Program-made: the position numbers and the translations under genes
Shown: positions 10,044 to 19,860 of the stretch, piece by piece
How positions within the stretch are numbered: position 1 is the stretch's first letter
Layout of the letters: the number at the start of each line of letters is the position of its first letter
The notes under the pieces: generated by a model
What the model was told of the DNA's origin: nothing
Database searches by the model: none
What the model saw: only the letters and a program-made list of their open reading frames with translations
NCBI RefSeq assembly: GCF_018263925.1
Contig: NZ_JAEVHF010000013.1
Location: 101,924-165,923 of the forward strand
Reading direction: 5' to 3'
Length of the DNA stretch: 64,000 nucleotides
From: Kistimonas asteriae
GTDB taxonomy: Bacteria > Pseudomonadota > Gammaproteobacteria > Pseudomonadales > Endozoicomonadaceae

Positions 10044-10401
10044 AATGCATCATCAATCTCTGATGTTGAACAGATAGCCAACAGACACTCAATACCAATG
10101 GATAAATCCGTTTTCCATCCACCGGGTTGGAAAACATCACAATGGACGTTATATTACGCCAAACAGCCATCAACATACGTAGAAAACACAAATGGCATTA
10201 TCAAGGCACAACAATCCGCCCACGGGGATCAGCAAAAAGACCTTCTTCGCTCCCGCACGCCTGCTTCTCCTACTGCCTTAGGGCAGCATAATTTTCTTCA
10301 CCCCGGCCCCGCTGAGGCGCATCCAGAAGCACCGGACGCCTGAAACAGCACACAACACAGACCCGTATTCCAAATTCCAATAATTGTCTGGAGTGTTTGC
10401 G
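10044..10401 (+). other. Intergenic region upstream of leuA
   Basis: I see no supported gene. A short open frame at 10098-10343 has no ribosome binding site and no family resemblance. No leucine-rich leader peptide typical of leu attenuation was found. GGAG at 10390-10393 serves leuA. Confidence 0.4.
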
Positions 10402-11949
10402 ATGAGTGAGAATCGCGTTGTAATTTTCGACACCACCCTCAGGGATGGCGAGCAGAGCCCTGGCGCATCAATGACCCGTGATGAAAAGCTGCGCATTGCA
10501 CGATCCCTGGAAAAAATGCAGGTGGATGTCATCGAAGCCGGGTTTGCCATGGCCAGTCCGGGGGACTTTGAGTCCGTCAAAGCCATTGCCGAAACCATCC
10601 GGGAAAGCACCATCTGTAGCCTGTCCCGGGCACTGGACAAAGATATCGATCGGGCTGCCGAAGCCCTGAAACCGGCATCCCGTGGGCGAATCCATACCTT
10701 TATCGCCACCTCACCCATCCATATGAAATACAAACTTCAGATGGAACCGGAGCAGGTGATTGAACAGGCCGTCCATGCAGTCAAGCGTGCCAGGAACCAG
10801 GTGGAGGATGTCGAGTTCTCCTGCGAAGACGCTGGTCGTTCCGAGCTGGATTTCCTCTGCCGGATTATCGAGAAAGCCATTGATGCGGGTGCGCGCACCA
10901 TCAACATTCCGGATACCGTCGGCTATGCCCTGCCCCACCAGTTCGGTGAAACCATCCAACAACTGATTGAACGTATTCCGAATTCTGACAAGGCCATTTT
11001 CTCCGTACACTGTCACAACGACCTCGGTCTTGCCGTTGCCAATTCCCTGGCGGCTGTCGTTAACGGCGCCCGGCAAGTAGAGTGTACCATCAACGGACTG
11101 GGTGAGCGGGCCGGTAACGCTTCGCTGGAAGAAATTGTCATGGCTATCCGCACCCGTGGTGACAACCTGCAGGTGGATACTGCCATAGACACCCGCCAGA
11201 TTGTGCCGGCTTCCCGCCTGGTATCGGGCATCACCGGCTTCCCGGTACAGCCCAATAAGGCCATTGTCGGCATCAACGCCTTTGCCCATGAAGCCGGCAT
11301 CCATCAGGATGGCGTACTCAAGCACCGGGAAACCTATGAAATCATGAAAGCCGAGGACGTCGGCTGGAATGCCAACCGGATGGTACTGGGCAAGCATTCC
11401 GGCCGGAATGCGTTCAAGAGTCGTCTGCAGGAACTCAATATCACCATCGCGGATGACGAAGCGCTCAACAAGGCTTTCATGCAGTTCAAGGCGCTGGCGG
11501 ACAAAAAACACGAAATCTATGACGAAGACCTCCAGGCCCTGGTCACCGATGCCAGAAATCAGGACATTGCCGAGAAGTACAGTCTGTTGCAGATGGAGGC
11601 CAGCTCCCGAATGGGCATCACACCCGAAGCCCAGCTGACCATGACGGTGGATGGCAAGGAAGCACAAATCACCAGTGAAGGCGATGGCCCGGTGGATGCG
11701 ATCTTCAAGGCCATTGAATCTGTCGCAGATTCGGGCGCCAAACTGGAACTCTACTCTGTCAATGCGATCACGGAAGGTACTGACTCCCAGGGTGAAGTGA
11801 CTGTCCGGCTCGCCAAAGATGGTCAGATCGTCAATGGTAATGGCGCCGACACTGATATCCTGGTGGCATCTGCCAAGGCCTATATCAATGCGTTGAACCT
11901 GCTGACATCAGGCATTCGCAAGGCTAACCCGCAGACCGACAGCGTCTGA
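10402..11949 (+). CDS. leuA: 2-isopropylmalate synthase
   Basis: Condenses acetyl-CoA with 2-oxoisovalerate, the first step of leucine synthesis. The start at 10402 has GGAG 8 bases upstream; an in-frame ATG/TTG 18 bases earlier is less likely. The TIM-barrel N-terminal half carries the [16 protein letters not shown] metal and substrate motif near residue 10 and the metal-binding [13 protein letters not shown] segment near 203. The C-terminal regulatory domain, which binds leucine for feedback inhibition, occupies about the last 130 residues. The length of 515 is normal. It stands alone rather than with leuBCD, which is common in this class. Confidence 0.96.
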   Translation: MSENRVVIFDTTLRDGEQSPGASMTRDEKLRIARSLEKMQVDVIEAGFAMASPGDFESVKAIAETIRESTICSLSRALDKDIDRAAEALKPASRGRIHTFIATSPIHMKYKLQMEPEQVIEQAVHAVKRARNQVEDVEFSCEDAGRSELDFLCRIIEKAIDAGARTINIPDTVGYALPHQFGETIQQLIERIPNSDKAIFSVHCHNDLGLAVANSLAAVVNGARQVECTINGLGERAGNASLEEIVMAIRTRGDNLQVDTAIDTRQIVPASRLVSGITGFPVQPNKAIVGINAFAHEAGIHQDGVLKHRETYEIMKAEDVGWNANRMVLGKHSGRNAFKSRLQELNITIADDEALNKAFMQFKALADKKHEIYDEDLQALVTDARNQDIAEKYSLLQMEASSRMGITPEAQLTMTVDGKEAQITSEGDGPVDAIFKAIESVADSGAKLELYSVNAITEGTDSQGEVTVRLAKDGQIVNGNGADTDILVASAKAYINALNLLTSGIRKANPQTDSV

Positions 11950-11967
11950 CCGACGTCCATCCATCAA

Positions 11968-12003
11968 CAACGGGTGGTAACCATTCTGTTACTGCCCGTT
12001 TTG
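11968..12003 (+). terminator. Terminator after leuA
   Basis: ACGGGTGGTAAC and GTTACTGCCCGT pair in 10 of 12 positions around a short loop, followed by TTTTGCTT. The position just after the leuA stop supports a Rho-independent terminator. Confidence 0.6.
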
Positions 12004-12077
12004 CTTATCCGCGGTTTTGCATACAATAGGAAGGAGCCAGCCAACAGCCCCTCCGGGGCGGGAGCCTCCGGAGCCGC

Positions 12078-12872
12078 ATGAACGAACAACAACGCCAGCA
12101 ATACCTTGACGCCATGGGCATCCAGCCTTGGTTTCCCCGTTATATTCTGCCGGAAGCCAAACCCTCGACGACCTGCGAATGGGACTGGGAAGCCTGGGAG
12201 GCGGAGCATCCGCCAGCGATCACGGTAGAACAACCCCAGACGCGCGTCGAGCAGACTGTAACACCCGCGTCCTTTAAGCCTGCGGGCAAACCCATCATGC
12301 GACCTGCGGATATTCTGGGCGAAACACCCGAACAAGCCGCAGAGGCCAATATTGAAACGCCCGCAGCACAGGTTCGCGCCCAGAGCAAACCGGTCAAACC
12401 CGCCGAGCGGTTTCGCCTGGTCACACTCTCGATAAGCGACGACTGCCTGATAGTCTCAGAGTTGCCCAGCACCGGCATGAACCAGTTCACCCGTTTCCAT
12501 GAAAGGCTGTTAAGAAATCTGCTCTTTTCTGTCGATATTCCTGTCGCGCCATCGTTACAGCCAGCGTTGTTTGACTGGCCCATCGCCGGCAACCGGGCTG
12601 ACCAGGATGAACAGGCGGCCTATGATGCTGTGCACGGTTACCTGACCAACCAGTTTGGCCTGGGACGCCGTAAAACAGTCTTTCTGCTGGGCCGCAACTG
12701 TGTACGTTATGTCTTGGGTCCGGACACCGATTTTGATGAAGTCCGGGGTATTCAGGACAAAGACCAACAAATCACTGTGATAACCCACAGCCTGGATGCA
12801 CTGATGAAACTACCCGCCATCAAGGCCGATACCTGGCGCGACATCTCTCCTTTATTAACTCATAACTCATGA
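12078..12872 (+). CDS. HolD-like DNA polymerase III psi subunit (long form)
   Basis: The gene ends in a 4-base ATGA overlap with rimI, the classic holD-rimI arrangement, which is the main argument. The N terminus NEQQRQQYLDAMGIQPWFPR resembles the psi peptide (QLQQLGITQW in E. coli) that contacts the chi subunit of the clamp loader. A low-complexity Pro/Ala/Glu-rich linker (~30-120) leads to a C-terminal alpha/beta domain (~125-264) with KTVFLLGRNCVRYVLG. At 264 residues it is about twice the size of E. coli psi, matching the longer forms known in pseudomonads. A 5-bp GC hairpin (12047-12059) lies just before the start. The assignment rests on context plus a weak N-terminal match. Confidence 0.65.
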   Translation: MNEQQRQQYLDAMGIQPWFPRYILPEAKPSTTCEWDWEAWEAEHPPAITVEQPQTRVEQTVTPASFKPAGKPIMRPADILGETPEQAAEANIETPAAQVRAQSKPVKPAERFRLVTLSISDDCLIVSELPSTGMNQFTRFHERLLRNLLFSVDIPVAPSLQPALFDWPIAGNRADQDEQAAYDAVHGYLTNQFGLGRRKTVFLLGRNCVRYVLGPDTDFDEVRGIQDKDQQITVITHSLDALMKLPAIKADTWRDISPLLTHNS

Positions 12873-13357
12873 TCACGTCTGAAATATATTCCGAGCTTTC
12901 CCCTATTGTGCAACGCGCCATGACGCTTGAGGACCTTGAGTCCGTATTTGCCATCGAATGCCTTGCACATTCGCACCCCTGGTCCATTGGTAACGTCAGG
13001 GACTGCATCACCTCTGGCTATCACTGCCAGGTACTGGAACAGGACGGGGACATTGTCGCCTTTGGCATCATCTCTGCGGCCATTGGTGAATCGCACCTGC
13101 TGAACCTGGTCGTATCACCCAACCACCAGCGCCAGGGACTGGGTCAACGATTGCTCAACCAGCTTCTCAAAGCCGCTGCCACACTGGATGCCGAGGTTAT
13201 GTTCCTGGAAGTCCGCGCCTCGAACCAGGGCGCCATTACGCTTTATCTGGAAAACGGTTTTTCGGAAATAGGCCGGCGCAAGAATTACTATCCAACCAAA
13301 CAGGGACGGGAAGAAGCCATCGTCATGGTCATGGATCTCACCTTTCTTGACGATTGA
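12869..13357 (+). CDS. rimI: Ribosomal protein S18-alanine N-acetyltransferase
   Basis: A GNAT acetyltransferase that acetylates the N-terminal alanine of ribosomal protein S18. The acetyl-CoA loop is LLNLVVSPNHQRQGLGQRLL, followed by VMFLEVRASNQGAITLY and the family-typical RRKNYYPT. The 162-residue length is close to E. coli RimI. It overlaps the upstream holD-like gene by 4 bases, so the two are translationally coupled. Confidence 0.93.
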   Translation: MITSEIYSELSPIVQRAMTLEDLESVFAIECLAHSHPWSIGNVRDCITSGYHCQVLEQDGDIVAFGIISAAIGESHLLNLVVSPNHQRQGLGQRLLNQLLKAAATLDAEVMFLEVRASNQGAITLYLENGFSEIGRRKNYYPTKQGREEAIVMVMDLTFLDD

Positions 13358-13447
13358 CATCGCCTTCTGTCGATCACTCCCTTCCCATGCGTGGCGCAGG
13401 CCGATAGACTGCCGCCACGCCAACAACAACGATGACAGGCTTTGCCC

Positions 13448-15373
13448 ATGGCCACACTGCTCCGAGCATGCTTCACGCTATTGCTGTTCCTGCCGCCCCT
13501 GATCGCACAGGCGGATGAAAAGAACTTCACCCTGCTGCATACCAATGACTGGCAGTCCCGCCTGTTGGGTTTCGGCCCCAACCTTGAGTACACCCCCCAC
13601 ACGGTCAACGATGACAAAACCACCGGTGGCATCGCCCGTCTCGCTACCCAAATCAAGACGATCCGCGCACAACAAACCGCCGGTGAACCGTTGATACTGC
13701 TTGATGGCGGTGACTTCAGCATGGGCACCCTGTTTCACACGATTACCCGGGAAACCGGCGCCGAACTCCAGTTGATGCAGAAGCTGGGCTATGACGCCAT
13801 CACCCTCGGTAACCATGAATTTGATTTCCGTCCAGATGGGCTTGCGCAGATGATCCGCTCTGCGCATCAGGCACAAGGCGCCATTCCGCCCATCGTGATC
13901 TCCAACCTGTTTTTCTCCGAATCAGGCAAAGGCGACGCATCGCTGAAAGCGGTCTACGACGACCAGTTGATCCGTCGCAAGCTGGTGCTGGAAAAAGATG
14001 GCATCCGGTTTGGTTTCTTTGGTTTGATCGGTGTCGATGCCCGTAATTCAGCCCCGAATGCACAACCTGTGCGGATTGACCGTCAGATCGAAGTGGCAAA
14101 ATCCATGGTGGCTGAACTGAAACAACAGGATAAAGCGGATGTCGTTATCCTGCTCTCCCACAGCGGTGTGGTGCAAAACAGCGACGGCCTCTGGACGGGT
14201 GAGGAAGTCGAGTATGCCCGCCAGATACCGGGTATTGATATCATCATCGGCGGCCACAGCCATACCCCAATTTTTGAACCCATCATGATCAACGGTACGC
14301 CGATTGTGCAGGCGGGTTCCGATGGTCAGTATCTGGGCGAAATGGCGGTCAAGCTGACCGACAACGGTATTCGCATGACCGCCTATAAACTTCATCCGAT
14401 CAATGACAAGATTCCCGGGGATCCGGAAATCAGCAAAATGATTGCCGATTTCAAGGTGCAGGTCAGTGAAAAGATGCTCACGCCCAGGGGTTATCACTTC
14501 GACCAGCCACTGGTCAAAACCCCCACCGACCTGGGCAGGGACTATGATGACCCGCGGCTCGGCAACCTGGTCACCGATGCCATCCGCAAAGCGACCGGCG
14601 CCGATATCGGCCTGACTGGCAACGGGACACTGCGTGACGATATCCTGCAGGGCGAAACCGGTGTGCAAGCTGTCTCTGACATCTTCCGCATCCAGCCCCT
14701 CGGTATCGGCGAACACGATGATGAACCCGGATACCCATTGATGAAAGCCTGGTTGACGGGTCCTGAGGTTAAGAGCCTGCTGGAAGTGCTGCTGCTCGGT
14801 TATCAGACCCGCAGCGACGCCTATTACCCACGCCTGTCCGGCATTCGCTTTACCTATAACAACTTCCGCCCTCCGTTTGACCGGGTGACAAAGGTGGAAC
14901 TGGGCGATCCCGTCAATGGCTACACCATGATGGATCTCAGTGGTAAAAGCGATCGTCTCTACAGCATTGGCGGCACCAGCTATGTCGGCAGCTTTACCTG
15001 GATCATCCCGGATATCAGCCATGGCCTGCTGAGCGTCACCCCGAAATACGCCAACGGCCAACCCATTGCCAATATCCGTGACGCCATTCTGGATATCAGC
15101 CCGGAAACACCTGGCATTCAGGAAATGAAAATCTGGCAGGCCATGATGGATTATCTGGGTTCGTTACCGGATCTGGATAACGACGGCCTGTCCGACATCC
15201 CGCTGGACAGTACCACCACGGAACAGCGCATGATCGCAGATCATAGCCTCAATCCGGCCAAACTTTTCAGTAACAGCACCTGGATTCTATGGACGACGCT
15301 GGGTCTGCTGATTATCCTGATCGGCTTGCTGGGATGGTTACTGGTCGCTGTGGGACGGCGATTACGGCGTTAA
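13448..15373 (+). CDS. Exported 5'-nucleotidase-family metallophosphoesterase with C-terminal membrane anchor
   Basis: A two-domain UshA/5'-nucleotidase-type enzyme of about 641 residues. A signal peptide (LLFLPPLIAQA) precedes the dimetal phosphoesterase motifs HTNDWQSRL, LDGGDFSMG, GNHEFDF, LLSHSGV and GGHSHTP. The C-terminal substrate-binding domain follows from about residue 345. The end is a single hydrophobic helix (WILWTTLGLLIILIGLLGWL) and a basic tail GRRLRR, so the protein is likely held in the inner membrane facing the periplasm. The anchor is unlike soluble UshA. The substrate (nucleotide, nucleotide sugar or other phosphoester) is not decided by the sequence. ATG 13448 is preferred to the TTG two codons upstream. 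Confidence 0.85.
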   Translation: MATLLRACFTLLLFLPPLIAQADEKNFTLLHTNDWQSRLLGFGPNLEYTPHTVNDDKTTGGIARLATQIKTIRAQQTAGEPLILLDGGDFSMGTLFHTITRETGAELQLMQKLGYDAITLGNHEFDFRPDGLAQMIRSAHQAQGAIPPIVISNLFFSESGKGDASLKAVYDDQLIRRKLVLEKDGIRFGFFGLIGVDARNSAPNAQPVRIDRQIEVAKSMVAELKQQDKADVVILLSHSGVVQNSDGLWTGEEVEYARQIPGIDIIIGGHSHTPIFEPIMINGTPIVQAGSDGQYLGEMAVKLTDNGIRMTAYKLHPINDKIPGDPEISKMIADFKVQVSEKMLTPRGYHFDQPLVKTPTDLGRDYDDPRLGNLVTDAIRKATGADIGLTGNGTLRDDILQGETGVQAVSDIFRIQPLGIGEHDDEPGYPLMKAWLTGPEVKSLLEVLLLGYQTRSDAYYPRLSGIRFTYNNFRPPFDRVTKVELGDPVNGYTMMDLSGKSDRLYSIGGTSYVGSFTWIIPDISHGLLSVTPKYANGQPIANIRDAILDISPETPGIQEMKIWQAMMDYLGSLPDLDNDGLSDIPLDSTTTEQRMIADHSLNPAKLFSNSTWILWTTLGLLIILIGLLGWLLVAVGRRLRR

Positions 15374-15538
15374 TACGCGTCATCAAGCGGTATGCCTTGC
15401 GGCTGCAGGCGTACCGCGCCTTTCTCGATCTCCAGCCCTGTAACAAACTACACTTACATACAACAGATTGCATGTTCCTGCTGGTAAGCAGCAGACACAA
15501 TGCTTTATTAAACGATTACCTGACACCCTGAATATTCA

Positions 15539-16177
15539 ATGGCTGCTTTAAAACCACTACTGATCAACAATCGTACCTGGGCACAGGAAAACAAGACAAA
15601 GGATCCTGACTTCTTCAGTCGCCTGAGCGCCGGGCAGTCGCCCCAGTATCTCTGGATCGGTTGCTGTGACAGCCGGGTACCTGCCGAAATGCTCACCGGC
15701 GCGCAGCCGGGTGACCTGCTGGTACACCGGAATGTCGCCAACATGGTCTTACATGATGACACCAACTGCCTCTCTGTTCTGCAGTTTGCTGTGGAAGCCC
15801 TGAAAATCAAGCATATCGTAGTGGCCGGTCATTACGACTGCGGCGGCGTGAAAGCCGCCCTCAACGGCGGTGTTTCCGGAAAGCTGGGTAACTGGCTTCA
15901 CCACCTTGAAGACATTTATCAGCAACATAAAGCGCAGTTTGATTTACTGACCGATGAGGAAGAGCGTATCAATCTGCTCTGTGAACTCAATGTCGCTCAC
16001 CAGGTCGTCAATGTCGCCAACACCACGACCGTTCGAAAAGCATGGCAAAATCACTTTCCCCTGACCATTCACGGCTGTATTTACGATATCGGCGATGGTT
16101 TGCTGAAAGAGATCGGCGTCTCGGTTAATGGCCCGGATACCATACCCTCGCAATATCAGAGTACTGACCAGGAATAA
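15539..16177 (+). CDS. can: Beta-class carbonic anhydrase
   Basis: Interconverts CO2 and bicarbonate in the cytoplasm. The zinc ligands are visible: Cys in WIGCCDSRVPAEML, with the Asp-Arg dyad, and His-x2-Cys in VVAGHYDCGGVKAAL. The LVHRNVANMV block between them is also conserved. The 212-residue length is normal. It has its own transcription unit, with a 165-base gap upstream and a hairpin downstream. Confidence 0.95.
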   Translation: MAALKPLLINNRTWAQENKTKDPDFFSRLSAGQSPQYLWIGCCDSRVPAEMLTGAQPGDLLVHRNVANMVLHDDTNCLSVLQFAVEALKIKHIVVAGHYDCGGVKAALNGGVSGKLGNWLHHLEDIYQQHKAQFDLLTDEEERINLLCELNVAHQVVNVANTTTVRKAWQNHFPLTIHGCIYDIGDGLLKEIGVSVNGPDTIPSQYQSTDQE

Positions 16178-16195
16178 ACGCCGTGAGCACTATTG

Positions 16196-16225
16196 CCCGT
16201 CAACTTCCCGACTGATTTTGACGGG
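16196..16225 (+). terminator. Hairpin after the carbonic anhydrase gene
   Basis: CCCGTCAA and TTGACGGG form a perfect 8-bp stem with a 14-base loop, about 20 bases after the stop codon. A clear U-tract is missing, so terminator function is tentative. Confidence 0.4.
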
Positions 16226-16313
16226 ACAAACTTTGTCTATCATTGCTTATTAACAAGCGTGCGGTTTCAGTTGTCGCTTTCCAGTCAAACCTCAAACCAT
16301 GGAATGGTACGTG

Positions 16314-17069
16314 ATGATTAAAGTCCGCAATGCATTGCTGACAGGCATGGTCTTTTGCCTGCCAGCAACCAGTCAAGCTGTCGATATGTATGCTTTTGCC
16401 CGCGGGGGAATGGCATCAACCCAGATCACCAATACCGAAGCAACCAATCCAATTTTAGTGTTAGGTGATCCTGGATACCCTTCCGTGACTCAAAACGGTA
16501 GCTTGGGTATCGTCAAAGAAAACAACAGCGATGACGCATCAACAGCAGCCTTAGGCATAGGGTTTATCCTGAACAAACATTTCAGGCTAGAGCTGGAAGG
16601 TTCTCTGCAACGTGAATCAGATTTTCAAATTGATCTGCAAATTGGTGGTGATCAATTTGGAACCGGAATCGTTCAGCCCCTTGGAACCGGCTTCAACAAA
16701 ATTAGTGTGGAATCCGAAATTTACCTGCTCAAAGCCTATTTTGATATTCCCATCAATGAGACCGTGGCCCCCTACTTCATGGCCGGCATCGGCTATGCGC
16801 GAAATAAGGCATCTGGTGTGCAGACGTTCTCCGCCAATGCCAACTGGAATGAAAAATGGGATGACACCACCAGTAATGACACCGCCTGGACCATCGGCAT
16901 CGGCCTGTCCTACCAGTTCGACCAGAACCTGACGTTTGACCTTGGCCTCGAACACCGGAACCTGGGCAACTGGGAGCTGGACAACCTGCCCGCCACCGGT
17001 GATGAATCCTTCAAGGGCGACCTGGAATCTACCACCCTGCTATTCGGCGTACGCTACCTCTTCCATTGA
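16314..17069 (+). CDS. Small outer-membrane beta-barrel protein
   Basis: About 251 residues with a signal peptide (NALLTGMVFCLPATSQA) and a mature part of alternating amphipathic strands and polar loops typical of eight-stranded OmpA/OmpX-type barrels. Late strands include APYFMAGIGYARNKA, WTIGIGLSYQFDQNLTFD and STTLLFGVRYLFH, ending in the aromatic-X-aromatic style used for outer-membrane assembly. The start at 16314 opens directly on the signal peptide; ATG 16299 adds five residues. No enzymatic or binding function can be read from it. Confidence 0.75.
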   Translation: MIKVRNALLTGMVFCLPATSQAVDMYAFARGGMASTQITNTEATNPILVLGDPGYPSVTQNGSLGIVKENNSDDASTAALGIGFILNKHFRLELEGSLQRESDFQIDLQIGGDQFGTGIVQPLGTGFNKISVESEIYLLKAYFDIPINETVAPYFMAGIGYARNKASGVQTFSANANWNEKWDDTTSNDTAWTIGIGLSYQFDQNLTFDLGLEHRNLGNWELDNLPATGDESFKGDLESTTLLFGVRYLFH

Positions 17070-17259
17070 TACATCTATAACACACTGCACTGGTGACACT
17101 ACGTCCCAGTGCAGGATTTCAGCCATACCCTGCCAGCCGGGAAAATCTTGCGAACAGTCAGCCCTGTGCTAACTTCCATAGGCGGATCATTGTTATCCCA
17201 TCCGCATAATCACTAATACACCTGCCCTGATTACATTCCCGGTCACTGAGTCTGCTCGC

Positions 17260-18756
17260 ATGAAATCCTGCCGCGCCCTGCTGTTCCTAACCACTCTGTG
17301 GTGCTCGCTCTCTTTCGCCGCCTCGCTGCCAACCCCCAGGCTCAACAATAACCCTCAGTGGGACATAGTGCTCACCAACCCCCGACCAGTACTGACATTC
17401 TCCCTGGCCGGTGCAGATCCCTCCTGGATCTACGAACTGCAGATTGCCAAAGATGCCAAATTCCGACAGACCGTAGCCACCTATAGTGACATCAGGCCAT
17501 TTAACCAGTACTACGCCCAGATGCGCATTCCAGCACGGGATGCCCTGTCGGACGGACGCTATTACTGGCGTGTACGCACCCTCACCCCAAAAGGACTGAG
17601 CAGTGACTGGGCCGTCAGCCGGTTCACGCTGGACGCCGCTGGCTCCCGTACTTTTAGCGGCTATGTACGAGCACCAGTCAAACAGGTGCTGGCCTCTTCC
17701 GGCGAGAATCCGAACAATATCATCGACTGGGATGACCAGGGGCAGCTGACCTACTGGAACAGTGCACCACTGGGTGTGGGAGACAAAGACAACTGGGTTA
17801 TTCTGGACATGGGAGAACGCACCACCCTCAGCCGTTTCTGGATGCTGTCTACCCGCAGTATTACACCGGCTCCAGGTTGGCTGGTCGATTTTTACTGGCA
17901 GAGCAGCGATGACCTGAACCACTGGAAAACCATTGAAGAGACCCGCGTCACGGGTAACGATACCTACCGCAATATTATTGATTTCAAACCGATCTCGGCA
18001 CGGTTCTTCCGTCTGATGATCAACAAGCAAAATGCCCTGCAGGCCCAGATCAACGCCATCATTCCCTATACCCGTGGACAACCCGCGATTCCCGATGTAC
18101 CGGATGGCCGTTACGTCCTGTTGGTCGGCAACCAGATGGATGGTTACACCTATACCCACCTCAAACGTTTTGTGGAAAGCAAAGGCTACAAGACGGTACT
18201 GATCCCCCACTATGATTTCTCACTGGATGTCCTCCGTCGTCTGAAACACCGCCCCATGGCCATTATGTTCAGCGGCAATAATGCCGACTGGCAATACCTG
18301 CCCATGTTCGAGTATTACGGTGAATATGAGGTCATGCGCGATGTGGATAACATCCCCATGATGGGGATGTGCGCTGGCAACGAATTCTTTGCCATGGCCC
18401 ACGGCATCAGCTTTGCCCACTGGATGGAATGGTTTGATGACTCCCTGTTCAGGCGGTATATGGGCATGCCGGTGGATAAGGTCGAGATCCTGCCACAGTT
18501 TTCCAGTGATCCACTCTTTGACAAGGTACCCAATCCCTTCCAGGCGGTTGAAATTCACAGCTGGGCCGTCAGCCAAGTGTTCATCAAGGAGCACCAGGAT
18601 TTTGCCGTCATGGCCCGGTCATCCTATATCCAGGTCATGCGTAACATGAACCGCCCGGTCTATTCCACCCAATTCCACCCCGCCGCCGTGGTGCCTTACA
18701 ACCAGTCTGGACCGATCATGGCCAATTTCCTTGAACTGTCATCACGCTGGCACTGA
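17260..18756 (+). CDS. Exported protein: FnIII-like + discoidin (F5/8C) + class-I glutamine amidotransferase-like domains
   Basis: A 498-residue protein with a signal peptide (LFLTTLWCSLSFAA). Residues ~30-130 look like a fibronectin-type domain (IYELQIAKDAKF, YYWRVRTLTPKGLSSDW). Residues ~145-275 resemble an F5/8C or discoidin carbohydrate-binding domain (DNWVILDMGERTTLSRF, FKPISARFFRLMINK). From ~285 a class-I glutamine-amidotransferase fold is visible: IMFSGNNADW, nucleophile elbow GMCAGNEFF, and a C-terminal QFHPA. The usual catalytic HPE is HPA here, so the acidic residue of the triad appears replaced. The combination suggests a periplasmic or extracellular sugar-directed enzyme or a non-catalytic descendant. 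Function is not established. Confidence 0.7.
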   Translation: MKSCRALLFLTTLWCSLSFAASLPTPRLNNNPQWDIVLTNPRPVLTFSLAGADPSWIYELQIAKDAKFRQTVATYSDIRPFNQYYAQMRIPARDALSDGRYYWRVRTLTPKGLSSDWAVSRFTLDAAGSRTFSGYVRAPVKQVLASSGENPNNIIDWDDQGQLTYWNSAPLGVGDKDNWVILDMGERTTLSRFWMLSTRSITPAPGWLVDFYWQSSDDLNHWKTIEETRVTGNDTYRNIIDFKPISARFFRLMINKQNALQAQINAIIPYTRGQPAIPDVPDGRYVLLVGNQMDGYTYTHLKRFVESKGYKTVLIPHYDFSLDVLRRLKHRPMAIMFSGNNADWQYLPMFEYYGEYEVMRDVDNIPMMGMCAGNEFFAMAHGISFAHWMEWFDDSLFRRYMGMPVDKVEILPQFSSDPLFDKVPNPFQAVEIHSWAVSQVFIKEHQDFAVMARSSYIQVMRNMNRPVYSTQFHPAAVVPYNQSGPIMANFLELSSRWH

Positions 18757-18825
18757 TCCGCCCGGTCACAACAGGCTCACTCCATCCTTTTCAGGGAACA
18801 GTTTCACACTTTCCAGGTCAACGCT

Positions 18826-19860
18826 ATGCAGGAAAACGGAACCCATGAACACATACGACGCAACTGGCTGATCACGCTGGCCATCGTCGTATTACTGGTG
18901 GCTGCCGGATACCTCTATCTGCAACACCAGAAAAAGTACCCGAATACCGATGATGCCTACATCCATGCCAGCATTATTTATATTGCCTCCCAGGTCGCGG
19001 GCAAGGTAAACCGTGTCAATATCGTGGATTATGAGGCCGTCGACAAAGGCGACCTGCTGGTTCAGATTGACCCGGCGCCTTATGAAGCGGCACTGGACAA
19101 AGCCCGGGCCGTTTATGAAAACGCTACCCAGCAGAATCGTGCTGCCGGGGAAGCCATCCTCGCAGCCAGTGCCGATGTCCGCAGCAGCAATGCCAAACTG
19201 ACCGACGTACAAACCCATTACTCCCGCACCCTGGCGCTGGTGGCGGAAGGCGTATTGCCCAAACAATCCGCCGATGACGCCAGAGCCGATCTCTCCGCGG
19301 CACAAAACACCCTGGATGCCGCCCGGGCCACTCTCTCCCAACTGGTGGCAGAACAAGGCGCGGATGGCAGCAAAGCGCCTGCGGTGAAAGAAGCCGCCGC
19401 TGCACTGACCCAGGCCAGCCTAAACCTGTCGTATACCAACATTACGGCGCCAACCTCGGGCCTGCTGGGCAAAGTCAGCATCCATCCCGGAAGTATCGTT
19501 GCCGTGGGTCAGGCCATGACACCGCTGGTTGTCGACGGCAGTTTCTGGATGCAGGCCAACTTCAAGGAAGACGATCTGGGTCGTATCCGTCCCGGCATGC
19601 CGGTGGATATTGATCTGGACATGTATCCGGACACCACCTTCTCCGGCCGGGTAGAAGCCATTTCACCGGCCAGTGGTTCCGCCTTTTCCCTGCTGCCTCC
19701 GGAAAACGCAACGGGCAACTGGGTCAAAATCCCCCAGCGCTTTCCAGTCAAGATCAGCATTGTGCAACAGGCCGGACAGCCGCCCCTGCGGGTCGGCGCC
19801 AGTGGCACGGTGACCGTGGATACCGTTGCCCACAATGACACCACTGATGGCAGCTCATAA
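18826..19860 (+). CDS. EmrA/HlyD-family membrane fusion protein
   Basis: The periplasmic adaptor of a three-part efflux pump. One N-terminal membrane helix (WLITLAIVVLLVAAGYLYL) is followed by a lipoyl-like half, a coiled-coil hairpin (~95-190, many Ala/Gln/Asp heptads), the second lipoyl half (ITAPTSGLLGKVSIHPGSIV) and a beta-barrel domain (FWMQANFKEDDL). The 344-residue length matches EmrA. The next gene, an EmrB-type transporter, starts inside its last codons, so the pair is translationally coupled. Confidence 0.92.
   Translation: MQENGTHEHIRRNWLITLAIVVLLVAAGYLYLQHQKKYPNTDDAYIHASIIYIASQVAGKVNRVNIVDYEAVDKGDLLVQIDPAPYEAALDKARAVYENATQQNRAAGEAILAASADVRSSNAKLTDVQTHYSRTLALVAEGVLPKQSADDARADLSAAQNTLDAARATLSQLVAEQGADGSKAPAVKEAAAALTQASLNLSYTNITAPTSGLLGKVSIHPGSIVAVGQAMTPLVVDGSFWMQANFKEDDLGRIRPGMPVDIDLDMYPDTTFSGRVEAISPASGSAFSLLPPENATGNWVKIPQRFPVKISIVQQAGQPPLRVGASGTVTVDTVAHNDTTDGSS

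Noticed and set aside
10098..10343. Possible small gene or leu leader peptide before leuA
   Set aside because: No ribosome binding site, no run of leucine codons and no terminator/antiterminator pair could be found.
10711..11667. 318-codon open frame antisense to leuA
   Set aside because: A shadow of an intact isopropylmalate synthase gene.
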